A DNA stretch of 64,000 nucleotides from Palaemon carinicauda (Eukaryota; Arthropoda; Malacostraca; Decapoda; Palaemonidae). The first letter of the stretch is position 1. Each line of letters begins with the position of its first letter. The DNA is taken from the NCBI RefSeq assembly GCF_036898095.1, contig NC_090767.1, positions 26,194,654 through 26,258,653 on the forward strand. Reading direction: 5' to 3'. The position numbers and the translations under genes were made by a program. The notes beneath the pieces are model-generated. The model ran no database searches. It had not been told where the DNA came from and was given only the letters and a program-made list of their open reading frames with translations. Positions 42,961 to 54,205 of the stretch are shown here, piece by piece.

Positions 42961-43607
42961 TATTATTATTATTATTATTACTTACTAAGCTACAACCCTA
43001 GTTGGAAAAGCAGTATGCTATAAGCCCAGGGGCTCCAACAGGGAAAATAGCTCAGTGCGGAAAGGAAAAAAGGAAAATAAAATATTCTAAGAAGAGTAAC
43101 AAAAATAAATATCTCCTATATAAACTATAAAAACTTTAACAAAACAAGAGGAAGAGAAATAAGATAGGAGAGTGTGCTCGAGTGTACCCTCAAGCAAGAG
43201 AACTCTAACCCAAGACAGTGAAAGGCCATGGTACAGAGGCTATGGCACTACCCAAGACTAGAGAACAGTGGTTTGATTTTGGAGTGTCCTTCTCCTAGAA
43301 GAGCTGCTTACCATAGCTAAAGAGTCTCTTCTACCCTTACCAAGAGGAAAGTGGCACTGAACAATTACAGCGCAGTAACCCCTTGGGTGATGAAGAATTG
43401 TTTGGTAATCTGTGTTGTCAGGTGTATGAGGATAGAGGAGAATATGTAAAGAATATGCCAGACTATTCAGTGTGTATGTAGGCAAAGGGAAAATGAACCG
43501 TAACCAGAGAGGAGGATCCAATGTAGTACTGTCTGGCCAGTCAAAAGACCCCATAACTCTCTAGCGGTAGTATCTCAACGGGTGGCTGGTGCCCTGGCCA
43601 ACCTACT
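42961..43607 (+). repeat. TTA-tailed dispersed repeat, copy 5, longest, inside element D
   Basis: About 647 bases, starting with TTA repeats and TTACTAAGCTACAACCCTAG, then GGGCTCCAACAGGGAAAATA, CCCTCAAGCAAGAGAACTC and TTGATTTTGGAGTGTCCTTC, and ending near GGTGCCCTGGCCAACCTACT. It interrupts a codon-conserved region of the recombinase. It is the fullest copy here and gives the best view of both ends. A minus-strand frame at 43554-43258 (98 codons) is open, but I do not recognise it. No clear target duplication. Confidence 0.9.
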
Positions 43608-43892
43608 ATCAGATTGTTTATACGAGAAGCTCATTCACATCTGAGTGAGGAAGACCGAATTTTGCTTAAGGTGAAGACGCACGAAGTTAGAGCTGTAGCA
43701 ACTTCCGTGGCGTTTAAGCAAAATAGATCTCTGCAAAGTATAATGGACGCAACCTATTGGAGAAGCAAGTCAGTGTTCGCGTCATTCTACTTGAAAGATG
43801 TCCAGTCTCTTTACGAGAACTGCTACACACTGGGACCATTCGTAGCAGCGATTGCAGTAGTGGGTGAGGGCTCAACCACTACAATTCCCTAA
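43608..43892 (+). pseudogene. Tyrosine recombinase of element D, C-terminal part
   Basis: It continues the recombinase after the insertion: LFIREAHSHLSEED, then the H-x-x-R box THEVRAVATSVAF, RSLQSIMDATYWRSKS and the catalytic tyrosine in SVFASFYLKDV, ending ST TTIP before TAA. It provides the intact reference for the codon that is TGA in element A. Confidence 0.9.
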
Positions 43893-44121
43893 TTCCATAT
43901 CCTTTTAATCTGTCTCTGGAAATGTTTTTAATGTTGTTTTTTATGGGTTGTCCGGAAGGCTAAGAAGCCTTTCGCATCCTGGTTGATTTGGCGGGTGGTC
44001 AAAGTCATTTCTTGAGAGCGCCCAGATTAGGGGTTTGATGAGGTCCTGTTGTATGGGTTGCAGCCCTTGATACTTCAGCTCCTAGGGGTCTGTCAGCATC
44101 CTAAGAGGATCGCGAGGCTTC

Positions 44122-44174
44122 GTAAGGAAGACGTACTTATAAGGCAGAGTAATCGTCTAAGTCGACTTCCTTAC
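44122..44174 (+). other. Conserved 3' stem-loop of family A (element D copy)
   Basis: The arms GTAAGGAAGACGTACTT and AAGTCGACTTCCTTAC enclose a loop with AAGGCAGAGTAA. Confidence 0.7.
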
Positions 44175-44293
44175 CAGGTACCTATTTATTTTGTTTTTGT
44201 TATTTTGATAACTTTTAAAATGAAATAAAAACTCTTAGCTCATAAGATGTAAACATATTTAGCTGATCTCTACCCACCACCCTGGGTGTGAAT

Positions 44294-44386
44294 CAGCTAC
44301 ATATTCACCAGCTAAGTTAAATATTTAAAAATGATATTTTAATTATAAAATAAATTTTTGAATATACTTACCCGGTGAATATATAA
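44294..44386 (+). repeat. Element D internal complementary region (ICR)
   Basis: CAGCTACATATTCACCAGC and TAAGTTAAATATTTAAAA are the inverse of the left tip. They join ATGATATTTTAATTATAAAA and CTTACCCGGTGAATATAT, the inverse of the right tip. Confidence 0.9.
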
Positions 44387-44424
44387 ATTAAACGACCCTC
44401 CCTTCCTCCCCAATAGAGACGCAG

Positions 44425-44627
44425 TGGGATGAGAAGAAATTGAGTCTTTGTTTACATTGAGTATGGTATCTGGCCGACAGTTGGCGCTGATGGGCACACC
44501 CGCAACCTGTATAGCGATCGCTAGCGAGTTTTTTGTACAGTTTTTTTGTCTGTCGAGCAACAGAGTTGCAGCTATATATTCACCGGGTAAGTATATTCAA
44601 AAATTTATTTTATAATTAAAATATCAT
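44425..44627 (+). repeat. Element D right inverted terminal repeat
   Basis: Inverse of 37570-37755, ending CACCGGGTAAGTATATTCAA and ATTAAAATATCAT. Confidence 0.9.
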
Positions 44628-45261
44628 TTTGAAGCAATGCAGTCGTACAGTATCTTGGTTTACGAGTTTTCCCATAAAAAAAAATAAAGAAAATTCACAT
44701 AAATAAACATATGTAATCAGATTTAAAGGTTTCGTAATGTAAATTATCGACAATTTATAACCCCTATCGTCAGAAATAAGTAAAAGATTAGAAATCACAA
44801 TGAAAAGTAGAAATAGCTGACAAATTAACTCACACTTACGTACCTTTGGTTGGTGTGAGATGAGAATGACCTTCACTAGCACTTACTGAATCATTTGATT
44901 TATCCTTTTTTTTACTCATTCAATTTTTATAAGGAACCTTTTTAGAGACGATTATTTTTGCCGTTACTTTCAAACGTCATGAACATGGAGTAAGAAGAAC
45001 GTGAACACTGCGTGGATGGTGTATGGGCACCATTTCACTGCTTTCATTTTAGTCTCCTCAAAGTTTATCCACAAAACATGCCCATACGGTTTGAAATCTT
45101 TTCTCACAGATCAAAACAATTCTCATAAACCAAGTTGAGTTTGTAGACTCGTATTCAAAGTTACTCCTAAACCGAGTTACTACTGTACTTTATTTCATAA
45201 TTGTTCCTTCCCTATAGACAACTATATACAAACCCTTTTGCTCTTCATAGTGGCGATGTAT
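44628..45261. other. AT-rich spacer without recognised gene
   Basis: Intron-like sequence. I see no ORF or repeat worth naming. Confidence 0.5.
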
Positions 45262-46150
45262 TTTAAAAGCAGCTGAAATCAGCCATAAGAATTGTAACGA
45301 GGTGTAACTACCCACTGCTAGTCAGCAGGGTGGGGCAGACCAGCTACCCCTGTCACACCCATACTGGTAATATTACAGTGTACAACAACTTAATTTTGGC
45401 TCGGTAGAAAGGAGACGTTCCGTGTCTCTCTCGTTAACCTTAATAAACTGGCCTTTGACTTGATCAATTGACCCTGGACTTCCCTTAAGTGTGGATACTA
45501 TAGCTTTTAGTGAAGCAGTGGTCCCCTCCACCGGGAGAGTATCTGTCCTTGCCACCTGCGGCAACTCCTGCCTTCCTTCAGGCATTCGGGTCTCCCTGTT
45601 TAAGGAATGGCTTCCTAGAGTAATACAATTGGAGGCATAGTAGCAGCGCACACAGTCTCCCCACGGGTTAACCACTGTGTTCCTCTCCGAGGCTCTGGAG
45701 GTAATGCACCGATAGAGTTCTTGTGCCCTTAGCTGCAGCTCTTTCTGCTTTTTGTTCGCTTTCTTTCCTGCAGCTCTGGCGTAAGAACGAGAGCAGTTGC
45801 AGACTGGTTCCCTTCAGGGCTACCAGTTGGGGGATACTTTTGGGGTTATCCCAGAAACTAACGCAGGGTACTTTTCTCAGGCATCACTCGATGCCGACCT
45901 TCAATTTGAGCTTAAGCTCGTTGACGGGAAGCAGAGAGCACTGGTTGGAGGTCCACCTCCATGTGTCTGGCATCCTTCCCGTTCATGGTAAAGACACCCT
46001 TCCCCACTAGGAGGTATCAGGCGGCTATCTCATCCCTGGGAAAGGCGTCCTTGCGGGTGCTTCCACAAGTGTGTGCTCTATTCGTCCTTGCCTCGCTCTT
46101 GTTCTTCTGAGCATAGCTTCTTGGAGCTAGACGGCGATGTAGTAATTTGC
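45262..46150 (+). mobile_element. DIRS-like relic H (B-type 5' end)
   Basis: GCCATAAGAATTGTAACGAG, AACTACCCACTGCTAGTCAG and TTTTGGCTCGGTAGAAAGGA resemble the left terminal repeat and leader of B2 (GCCATAAGAATTTTAACGAG, CTAGTTAG hairpin, TTTTGGCTCGG). The coding part after it is too decayed to read with confidence. No right end or ICR found. Confidence 0.55.
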
Positions 46151-46737
46151 AGACTGTGGCCGGGAGTAGCACGCAGACTATTTAGTGTCAGAATGTCGAC
46201 CACACACTAACTTCACACTACATAGAAAATCTGGTGGAATGCCCCCAGATCTGGGCAAAAGGGAAACAATCAAGAAAAAATGGGTCACTTGGCACCATCC
46301 CTTGATTTTATTTCAAAATGAAAAAAGATAAATATATAAAAGTTGTTTACTAATTTGAAAAAAAATAATAGTTATTGAAAATTAAGTTACACAAAAGACA
46401 CTCTTTCTATGGGCTTTGCATATCGGTACATCTCTGGATGCAAACACTGTCTGCCCTTAAGGACTACAGTAAACAGAATGTCAACATGCCACCTACATTG
46501 TTTGCCAAAATGGAGTAAACAATGTCAACATGTCAACCACATTACTGTATATCAAAAAGGCATCTAACACAACTAAATTTTCCCTCTCTTACCCATGCGA
46601 GTCCAAAGTCCCATAATTCCCGCTTTTCTTTTTCAAAATAATATTCTCTATTGAGACCTGTGCAACGAGAAAACCTTGTATGTCTACTACTCTTTCCGCA
46701 GGTGGCGTAGCAGAAGTCCTGGGGGTTCTAGCATCAG
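46151..46737. other. Unassigned AT-rich segment
   Basis: No gene or repeat recognised. Confidence 0.5.
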
Positions 46738-47312
46738 TTAAATCTTTAGTACCTTCTTTGCGGATGGAACACCATCAATAACCAAAGAAGGCCACGACCT
46801 TCTATCAATGGTTGTTGGATTTACACTGAGGGCAGGAGTAGCATTCACATGTATTTCCCTCCACCTAGAAGGAGTCTGGACGGAAGGGGTTTCCTTCCCA
46901 GAGCTGCGGGCGATAGCTGACTTCTGGACGGGTGACCTGTTGCCCACACTGCGCGACATGGTGGTTAGCCGAGCCACAGTGTAAGCACAGGTTGAGTCGT
47001 CTGCGACACTCATTCACGATGTGCCCTGGTTTCTCGCACCAAGTACAGTACCTCCTCTGGAACTGAGGAGACCTATCCGGGATGCGCATAGATGACAGGC
47101 GCACTTCCACAGATGCAGGCTTCGGGATAGGTCGAGGAGGTGTACGTGGGTAGACTCGCTCGGGTGCAGGTGAAATTTGGAGGCAGCCATGTCACCCCTG
47201 TTAGCATCCGAGCTGCGCCATGACCATCCCACACAACTAATGGCCAAGTCCTCTGCTTTCTGGCTTTGCTGACAGGTTGCCTCAACAAGAACACCCAACA
47301 GGTGTAGGGCAT
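46738..47312 (-). pseudogene. Retroelement Gag-like relic with two zinc knuckles
   Basis: On the minus strand at about 47110-46865 two CCHC knuckles follow each other: CTWCEKPGHIVNEC and CLHCGSANHHVAQC, each with the spacing C-x2-C-x4-H-x4-C. Such pairs bind RNA in Gag proteins of LTR retrotransposons and in ORF1 proteins of some non-LTR elements. Upstream sequence (47312-47110) is broken between frames but may belong to the same protein; LPPNFTCTRASLP is one open piece. No RT lies in the correct place (downstream on this strand), so the parent element is unknown. The non-LTR RT relic at 48059-48742 lies upstream and may be unrelated. Confidence 0.65.
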
Positions 47313-48058
47313 CCTGCCAAGTGGCCTGATGGCCAGCAGAGATGTTGATGGTAGCCAGAGATTGTTCCAGTCAACTCGCAGCTTTTCTTTGAATTGTTTA
47401 CGTCACAGCTCTTTGCGGTCTAGGTTACGTCGAGAATATGTTGACTTATACAAAGAGGCCAACGGCATGGCATAAATTTTCAACAGCAATGGGGTTAGGT
47501 GGCTGCTCGCAACTCCTGCCCCTTGCTGTTGTACCCCAGGGTGCAAGATGGTGATGCTTATTGCTTGCTTGCGTCTCCCATAGTACCCCCAAGGCACAAG
47601 TCTCACGAGCAATTTCCCTTTGGGGTCATCTATGAGTCTTGTAAGCTATGACGCTGTAACACTTCAGGGTTATTGCGTGCATCGTGTCCGTTGGGCACAA
47701 CAAAGCTCATAGAGTTTTGTGAGGACAAGCCCTTCGGGACCTGGGCCTCCGAGTTTTGACCTCTCACAAGGGAAAACCTGCCCTTCTAGTTCAGCACAAC
47801 CTGATTCTTCTCCTTGTGAGCAAATACCTTCTCTGGTAGGAGGGCATAAGTACCTTGCTTCATGATGCATCAGCCTGTGTTAGCAAAGACACCAGTCTCA
47901 CAGAGAAGTCATGCGCATTGATGCACACCCATCCAACGAGGGCTAGCATGGTGTGTGGGCGAGTGCCTCTGTCTAACGAAGGTTTGCTTGCAACCCAGGT
48001 TAATCGCCATATTACTCATAGTGAACTGGCGGGTCATTACTCACCAGCCCGCAGAGCT
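47313..48058. other. Unassigned repetitive-looking segment
   Basis: GC-richer than the neighbouring spacer, with short open frames on both strands but no recognised domain. Possibly part of the retroelement debris on either side. Confidence 0.35.
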
Positions 48059-48742
48059 TCAGTTTTGCTGTTGTCTCAAGTACATGTGAATAACTTTGGC
48101 AAGTTTTAAAAGAAGCCACCTGTGGTTTGCATTGTTATAGGCTGCTGTTAGGTCATGAAATATTACCCTTGTGATTTTCCCAAGCTCAGAGCCATCCTCA
48201 ATATACAGAGTGAGGCTAAGTGCCTGAAAGCAGCAGGATCTTCCTGCCTGGAAGCCAGCCTGCTCTGGTGTCAGTTGATCTTCGACTGTGGGAGGTAGGC
48301 GGACCATCGTTACCTGTTCGTACAGTTTATATAAGGTGCAGAGGAGAGATACTGGCCGATAACTCTTAGGGATCATTGGGTCTTTGCCAGGTTTTAGCAA
48401 GGCCACAACTTTAGCTTCTCTCCATAGTTTTGGGATCTTGAATGTTCTTGCAAAGTTGTTAAGAAGGACTAATGCTCATGATTCATTCCTGTTGCCAAAG
48501 TGCAGCATTATCTCAAATGTAATGTCATCCAGACCAGCAGCTTTTCCAGGTTTATGGTGTTTCATGGCTTCCTGGAGTTCTTCAACAGTGAGTGGTTTAA
48601 TCTCGTTATTCTCTTTCATTTCATACTTCATTCTTTTGTGATATCTTCGTTCTTTGTCATATGGCTTCCCATTAAGTGAGAGTTGTTTTGCGCCTGCATT
48701 GGGTGTTACGGTACCTATTCTCGTTTGGGTGTTCCTATCCAA
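48059..48742 (-). pseudogene. Non-LTR retrotransposon reverse transcriptase fragment
   Basis: On the minus strand one frame is open except for a TGA near 48476. The first part, EELQEAMKHHKPGKAAGLDD, is typical of the sequence just before and at the start of a LINE-type RT. The second reads VALLKPGKDPMIPKSYRPVS, LLCTLYKLYE, LTPEQAGFQAGRSC and VIFHDLTAAYNNANHRWLLL, covering RT blocks 1 to 3, including the first catalytic aspartate region. The palm block with F-A-D-D and the rest of the element are missing, so this is a truncated fragment. The order and motifs resemble Jockey/CR1-type elements, but the exact clade was not determined. Confidence 0.8.
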
Positions 48743-49418
48743 GTTCAGTTTACTGATTGTTTTCCATGCTTTCTTACTGTTCTAAGTCATATCTGTGCTG
48801 GCTATCAGTTCTTGCCATCTCTCCTTTTCCTCATTGGCTACAGAGGCTAATAAAAGTTCTAGTTCAGTGGTGCTTTAGACAGACGGTTCTGAATTATACT
48901 GTTGAACAGGTTGGGCTTATATCACCCACCAGCTAATGACCCCCAGCTCGTTATGACTTTTAACGACCGACTTCCAACGTCGCAGAAATCAACCTCTCGT
49001 TAAAAGTCTCAGGTTTGTTTAATTAAAAAAAAACGGTTCGCTCAAAATCTATTTTTGGGTGAGATAGCCATGTCGTCCCGTTGGAAGGTTCCTATAAGTA
49101 GCTTCCTAGGGTATATTTGACTACAGTGATATTCCCAGAGAATTGAACTTAAGGTCTTCAGAATTCTAACCCCTGGTGCAAATATCCTTGAAGTTTCCTT
49201 TAAGGATATCGCATAATATCAGGGGACGTATTCTTGACACGCCACATAGCAATCTGCATCCCGCATAGCGTTTACGCTTTGAGGGGGAAAAGTGGCAAAA
49301 TAAAAGAGGAGCCGTTAATAAGGTTCCCTTCCTCCGTTACTGTTTGAGTACTCAGATGGCCCCACCATCGCTGCCATCTTTATTCCTTTTAGCGTTGAGC
49401 CGGTACTACAGATACAGT
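48743..49418. other. Spacer before element C
   Basis: No gene recognised. It contains a perfect 12-base inverted repeat, GACTTTTAACGA at 48955 and TCGTTAAAAGTC at 48997, with 30 bases between. Confidence 0.6.
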
Positions 49419-49590
49419 TTGTTCCAACACGGAGTACTTACTTCGAACTACTTTCTTAGGAGGATCTGGGATCTCCCCCTCTCTCCGTTACCTTGTCGGG
49501 GCGCTCCAGGGCGGAAGGATACTGGCCCTGGGGCGACCCGGGGTCAGCGCGTGAGGCTGCGCTTGTTAGATTGTCAGTAAGCGTCTGGTC
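49419..49590 (+). repeat. Element C left inverted terminal repeat
   Basis: CTACTTTCTTAGGAGGATCT, TTACCTTGTCGGGGCGCTCC and GGGGCGACCCGGGGTCAGCG are mirrored in 55695-55910. GC-rich unlike the host DNA. Confidence 0.9.
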
Positions 49591-49822
49591 GCGCATAGAT
49601 AACATCTCGCTGCTCACTCTCTCTTATCCCGTCCGATCACCTTGATGACCACGTGTTCTTTTGTGTTCTCCATCCCTTGTGTTCCCACGTGGTCCCTTGT
49701 GCTCTCCATTCCTTGTGCTCCCACGTGTTCCCATGTGTTCCTTCCCTTGTGTATCACGTGTCCGTGTTATCTCCCTAACCTTTCCCTTGTGTTCTTGTGT
49801 CGTTTGCGTGTTGCTTTCTGCT

Positions 49823-52282
49823 ATGGAATCCCAGCGTCGCTGTCCCGGGCCCCAAGCTGGTAAGTCTTGTGGAGCCTGGCTCTCTAAGCCCGAGGTCGAC
49901 CCACACACGCTGTGCTCCTCGTGTCGGGGAATAAGTGTTCGCCCTCCTCCACGTGCCTGGAGTGCGAGTCTTGGCTGGAGATGCAGTGGCCCTTGTTCTC
50001 CAAAAAGAAGAAGAAGGCATCCAAGAAATCGCCGAAAAAGCCAGGCCTTTCCTCGCCGCGTACGTCGCCCTCAGCGCAGTTGGAAAGAGGTTCTCCTTCT
50101 CCTTCCCCTACCCAGAGTAGGGGACAAGGTAAGTCCGTTGCGGGGAAACAGCCCATTGCCGTTCCCCAAGAGTCTGATGTCGGGGAATCTGTGCAAAAGG
50201 GGCCTACGCAGACGAGTGGGGAGTCTGCTAGTGTAGCGGAAGTATGTGTTGTAGACGATGGCCTTGTGCCCACAGGACCCGTCTCAGGTGAAGACCCGGT
50301 GTTGGGGAATCCCGAATCGGCTCCTACCCCCACATCGTGGCAAGGTTTTCAGGTTCAGCGGGTTCCAGGGATGGTTGGGACAAAGAAAGGCAACCCACGT
50401 GTTCATCCGATCCCGACTCCATTGTTTGGCCGGCGCCTAGGATGCCCTTCAGGTCGCCTGTGAGGAATGAGGAGGAGTTCAAAGGGTGGTTCACCTCTCG
50501 GCCCTCTATCCGCTCTCGGCTACGCTTCCGCCGGACTTCATGGAACCCTCGACCCCGAGATCCAGACCAAGGACCCCTAGGAGGCTCGTCATTGAGACGG
50601 ACGACTCGGCGAGCTCCTATTCTTCAGACGATTATTCTTCCTACGATTCCTACTCTTCGGCTAGTTCCAGCGGACGTGACTCCAGGAGGAAGAGGGAGTG
50701 GTCCAGGAGGAGAAGACCGAGCTCACACGTCAGCCTGGCCAGGAATAGGTCGAAGTCCTCGAGGAGACACAGGAGGAGGAGCTCCCCAAGGAAAAGGTAT
50801 ATCACGGTGGTTCGGCACCGCCGTGAATCCAGCAAGAAGGTCGCCGCTCCAGTGCCTACTTCGGTAACCGCGGGAGCCGCTTCCGTACCCTTGCACAGTG
50901 TCTCTTCGGCACCATCCACTCGTCGGGTGCGGCCGTTGGCACACTTTCAGTTGCCCCGACCTAGTAAGTCGGCGGGTCCACCCGTGTATTGGGAACTTCC
51001 GCTGGTTAGACCCAGCGGCTCAACTTCATCACCTTTCATCACAGCGGTTCTGGCCAAGTTCCGGGATATGGCGCTGTCGCAACCATCGACTAGCACCGCC
51101 CGGGTTACCCCGGGAGGAGGTAGACCCATGACGGCTACCTCCGCCCCAGCGGCTCTACCCGCGACGGAGGCACCCGCTCCATCACTCCGCCAGGAGGAGA
51201 TGGATGCCTCCGCTCCCACGGATCCCTCCGTGATCGATGAGCTTTCCAACACGGAGGTACAGATTGTAGACGAACTTCTGGGAGCGGGCCAGTGTTCCCC
51301 AGACGAGGTCTCGTCTTACTGTAAGGTTTTGGCACTTATCCGGCGGCACCACAGGTTGGATAAACCGCAACCAGCAGCGGAGCAAGCTTGGCTCTCAGGT
51401 CTGGGCAGGATGGTGGACAATCCTGTCCAACAGAAACCTTCTCTGACTCTACCGTTAGCTCCCGATGTGGCCCTGGGGATGGAGCATGTGGACCGTTTTG
51501 TTGCAGGCCCGAAGAACTCGTTGAGGGCACAGGGTTCCTCCAAGCTCCTGCCAGGTCTTATGACCCAGAAGAAATTCTATGTGCCCGACGGGCGTCACTC
51601 TGGGCCCCGCACGGTGGAGGAAGCGGTCGCTACCCTGAACCAGGGCAATCCGGACGAGCGTAGCCTGAACGCACCGGTGGTCTCGCAAGCGGAGGCTGCC
51701 ATGATGGAGGACACGTCTCAGGACATCGTAAACGTCACTTCTTGGTTGTACTGGTGGGCGTGCACCCTAGCAGGCTTCCAGCTAGCTCACGCCCTGTCAT
51801 TCCCCATGAATCAATCACTCTTACAGGAACTAATCCGCTCGGGGGGCAAGGCCATGAAGTTCCTAACTTTTTAGTCCCTTACCCAGACGGCCAACTGGGT
51901 TCTGAGGAGAAGGAACACTATTCTGAACAGGTTGCCCCGTAGACTCCCCGAGAAGGAATCGAAGTTCCTGAGAAACTCTCCCGTTTGGTGTGAGACGGTG
52001 TTCCCCTTACAAACAGTGACTGAGATGATGGAGAGGGTCAGCAGGATGAAGGTTACAACCGAATCCAGACAGCAGTCGGCAAGACGGCTCCCGGTGAGAA
52101 GAGCCACTACAGACGGGGCCTACCCGCCTACGCCTCCAGCTAGGCAGGAAGCTTCTACCTCTTCTTGGCACGAGACCCCTCGGCCCTCCAGAATGAGTGG
52201 TGCCCAACCTCAGGCCTCCTTTAGGCCAAAGTTCACAGGCTCAAGGAGAGGCCGTTCCGTCCGTCTCCCTAGGAGGAGATAG
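49823..52282 (+). pseudogene. Gag-like protein of element C
   Basis: The ATG at 49823 (MESQRRCPGPQAGKSCGAW) starts the Cys module. It continues VDPHTLCSSCRG, then after a frameshift near 49926 NKCSPSSTCLECESW, completing the same cysteine pattern as in A and B. A lysine-rich stretch follows. A further change of frame enters a Ser/Arg/Tyr-rich region (SSYSSDDYSSYDSYSS). The conserved part after 51200 includes DELSNTEVQIVDELLGAGQC and EDTSQDIVNVTSWLYWWACT. A TAG at 51872 stops the frame, which then resumes through NWVLRRRNTILNRLPRRL to a basic tail (SRRGRSVRLPRRR) ending at 52282. It probably bound element RNA; it can no longer be made in one piece. Confidence 0.85.
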
Positions 52283-52311
52283 GGAGAGAGGCCCCCTACA
52301 CCTTCCCACGC

Positions 52312-54205
52312 CTCAGGTGGGGGGATGCCTCAAACACTATTGGCAAGCATGGCTGGACAACGGAGCGGATCGATGGACGGTGACGGTCCTCAGGGAGGGA
52401 TACAGGATTCCCTTCCTGTCAGTTCCGCCCCCGCTGATTCCCGAACACCAGGCAGAGTGTCTCGCGCCCAAGGACTCAGAGAAGAGGACAGCCCTACAAA
52501 CAGAAGTGGACGCCATGTTGGACAAAGGAGCCCTGCAACAGGTTTGCGAGCCTTCCCCAGGTTTCTACAGCAGGCTCTTCCTGGTGGAGAAGGCGACGGG
52601 AAGTTGGAGGCCAGTAATCGACCTCTCGGCCCTCAACAAGTTCATTTAGAAGACTCCCTTCAAAATGGACATGCTGAAGCCTTGAGAGAAGGGGATTTCA
52701 TGATGTCCCTGGATCTCAAGGATGCTTGCTTTCAGATTCCCGTTCACCCCTCCAGCAGGAAGTTCCTCAGAGTAAGGTGGGGCGCTCAGACTCTGCAGTT
52801 CAGAACTCTCTGCTTCGGTCTTTCGACGGCTTCACAGGTCTTCACGAGGGTGTTCGCCCTAGTTTCGGTCTGGGCAGACAAGCAGGGCATCAGACTGATC
52901 AGGTACCTCGACGACTGGTTGCTTCTTTCAGCCTCAGAGGCAGACTTAAAGTTTCAAGGTTCTCTGCTGTTGCAGTTCTGCAAGGACCTCGGGATCACGA
53001 TCAACCTCGAGAAGTCCCAGTTAGTCCCCACCACCAGGATGACGTACCTGGGGATGGTACTGGACTCCCAGCTAACAAGAGCCTTCCCCCCCCCCAGGAG
53101 AGGTTGAACAATCTAGACCAAGTGATTCGCCCGTTCCTAGCTGGCACTCCGGTGAGGGCCAAGGATTGGCAGAGGCTATTGGGTCACCTAGTCTCGTTGG
53201 AAAAATTAGTTCCACAGGCCAGGCTCAAATTAAGACCGATCCAGTGGAACCTGAAGGATCTCTGGTCAGCGGAGGAGTCCCCGCAGAAGATAGTTCCGGT
53301 GTCCACCTCCTCCAGGGACACTCTTCTCTGGTGGTCCGACAGGAGTCACACGTTGAAGGGAATTCCGTTCGGCTCCGTTCACCGCCGCTCCCCCGGAGAT
53401 GCTGCTCTTCACGGACGCATCAAAGGAGGGGTGGGGAGCGCATCTCCTTGAGGAAACAGCAGAGGGGAAATGGTCAGAGGAGGAAAAGGCCTGGCACATC
53501 AATTTCCTGGAGCTCTTGGCAGTACGGAACGCCCTGGCGGAATTCCCCCGTCTCTTCCGGGGGAACTCAGTGGCACTCATGTGTGACAACGCCACGGTGG
53601 TGGCATACATCAAAAAGCAGGGAGGCTTAAGGTCAAGGGAATCGTGCGACCTCACAGCTCAGATCCTGGAATGAGCCGAAAGGAACCACATTCAGTTAAC
53701 AGCCAGGTTCATTCCAGGAAAAAGGAACGTTCTGGCAGACGGACTCAGCAGGACAGGACTGGTGGTGGGGTCAGAACGGTCTCTGCACCCCCAGGTGGCA
53801 CAAGAAGTTCTTCGGCATTGGGGCTCCCCGGTGATAGACCTGTTCGCCACAAGACTCAACGCCAAACTCACCGTATTCTGCTCCCCAGTGCCAGATCCGA
53901 CAGCAGCGTTCGAGGACGCCTTCCAGCACTCGTGGGACGGTCTCGACGTCTATGTATTTCCCTCCTTCGGGATCATCAGGCAGGTTCTCAACATGCTGAG
54001 ACAAGCCTAGACCACAAAGATGACTTTGGTAGCGCCCTGGTGGCCAGAGAGGGAGTGGTTCACGGATCTTCAGGACCTGGCCACCCTTCCTCCTTGGCCC
54101 CTGCCGACAAGAGAAGACCTTCTAAGTCAGCCTCACTTCCAAAGGCTACACGAAAACCCCCAAGGCCTGAAGCTTCACGCTTGGAGGTTATCAAGCGACT
54201 GCTAA
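52312..54205 (+). pseudogene. RT - RNase H - methyltransferase-like region of element C
   Basis: RT begins GGCLKHYWQAWLDNGADRW and runs to ALNKFI, where a stop at 52647 and a frameshift follow. It resumes in another frame with MSLDLKDACFQIPVHPSS, FGLSTASQVFT and the catalytic palm YLDDWLLL at about 52903. A C-run near 53090 causes a second frameshift. RNase H reads FTDASKEGWGAHL, MCDNATVVAYIKKQGG and LADGLSRTGL, broken by TGA at 53672. The tail has DLFATRLNAKLT, VYVFPSFGI and, after a TAG at 54008, LVAPWWPEREWF. The domain order equals that of elements A and B. Not functional. Confidence 0.88.

Larger units (their letters stand above)
37570..44627 (+). mobile_element. DIRS-like retrotransposon D (family A, RT-deleted) with nested repeat
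   Basis: A 7.06 kb element with complete ends. The left tip TTTTAAATATTTAACTTAAC and the right tip AATTAAAATATCAT bound inverted repeats sharing AACTCTGTTGCTCGACAGAC and TAGCGATCGCTATACAGGTT-type blocks. The ICR lies at 44294-44386. It lacks the end of Gag and the catalytic core of RT, but its RNase H/tail ORF is clean. A TTA-tailed repeat of about 647 bases is inserted in the recombinase, so about 6.4 kb is the element itself. Confidence 0.93.

Noticed and set aside
43258..43554. 98-codon minus-strand ORF in the TTA-tailed repeat
   Set aside because: The other copies lack this part and no motif was recognised; noted in the repeat entry only.
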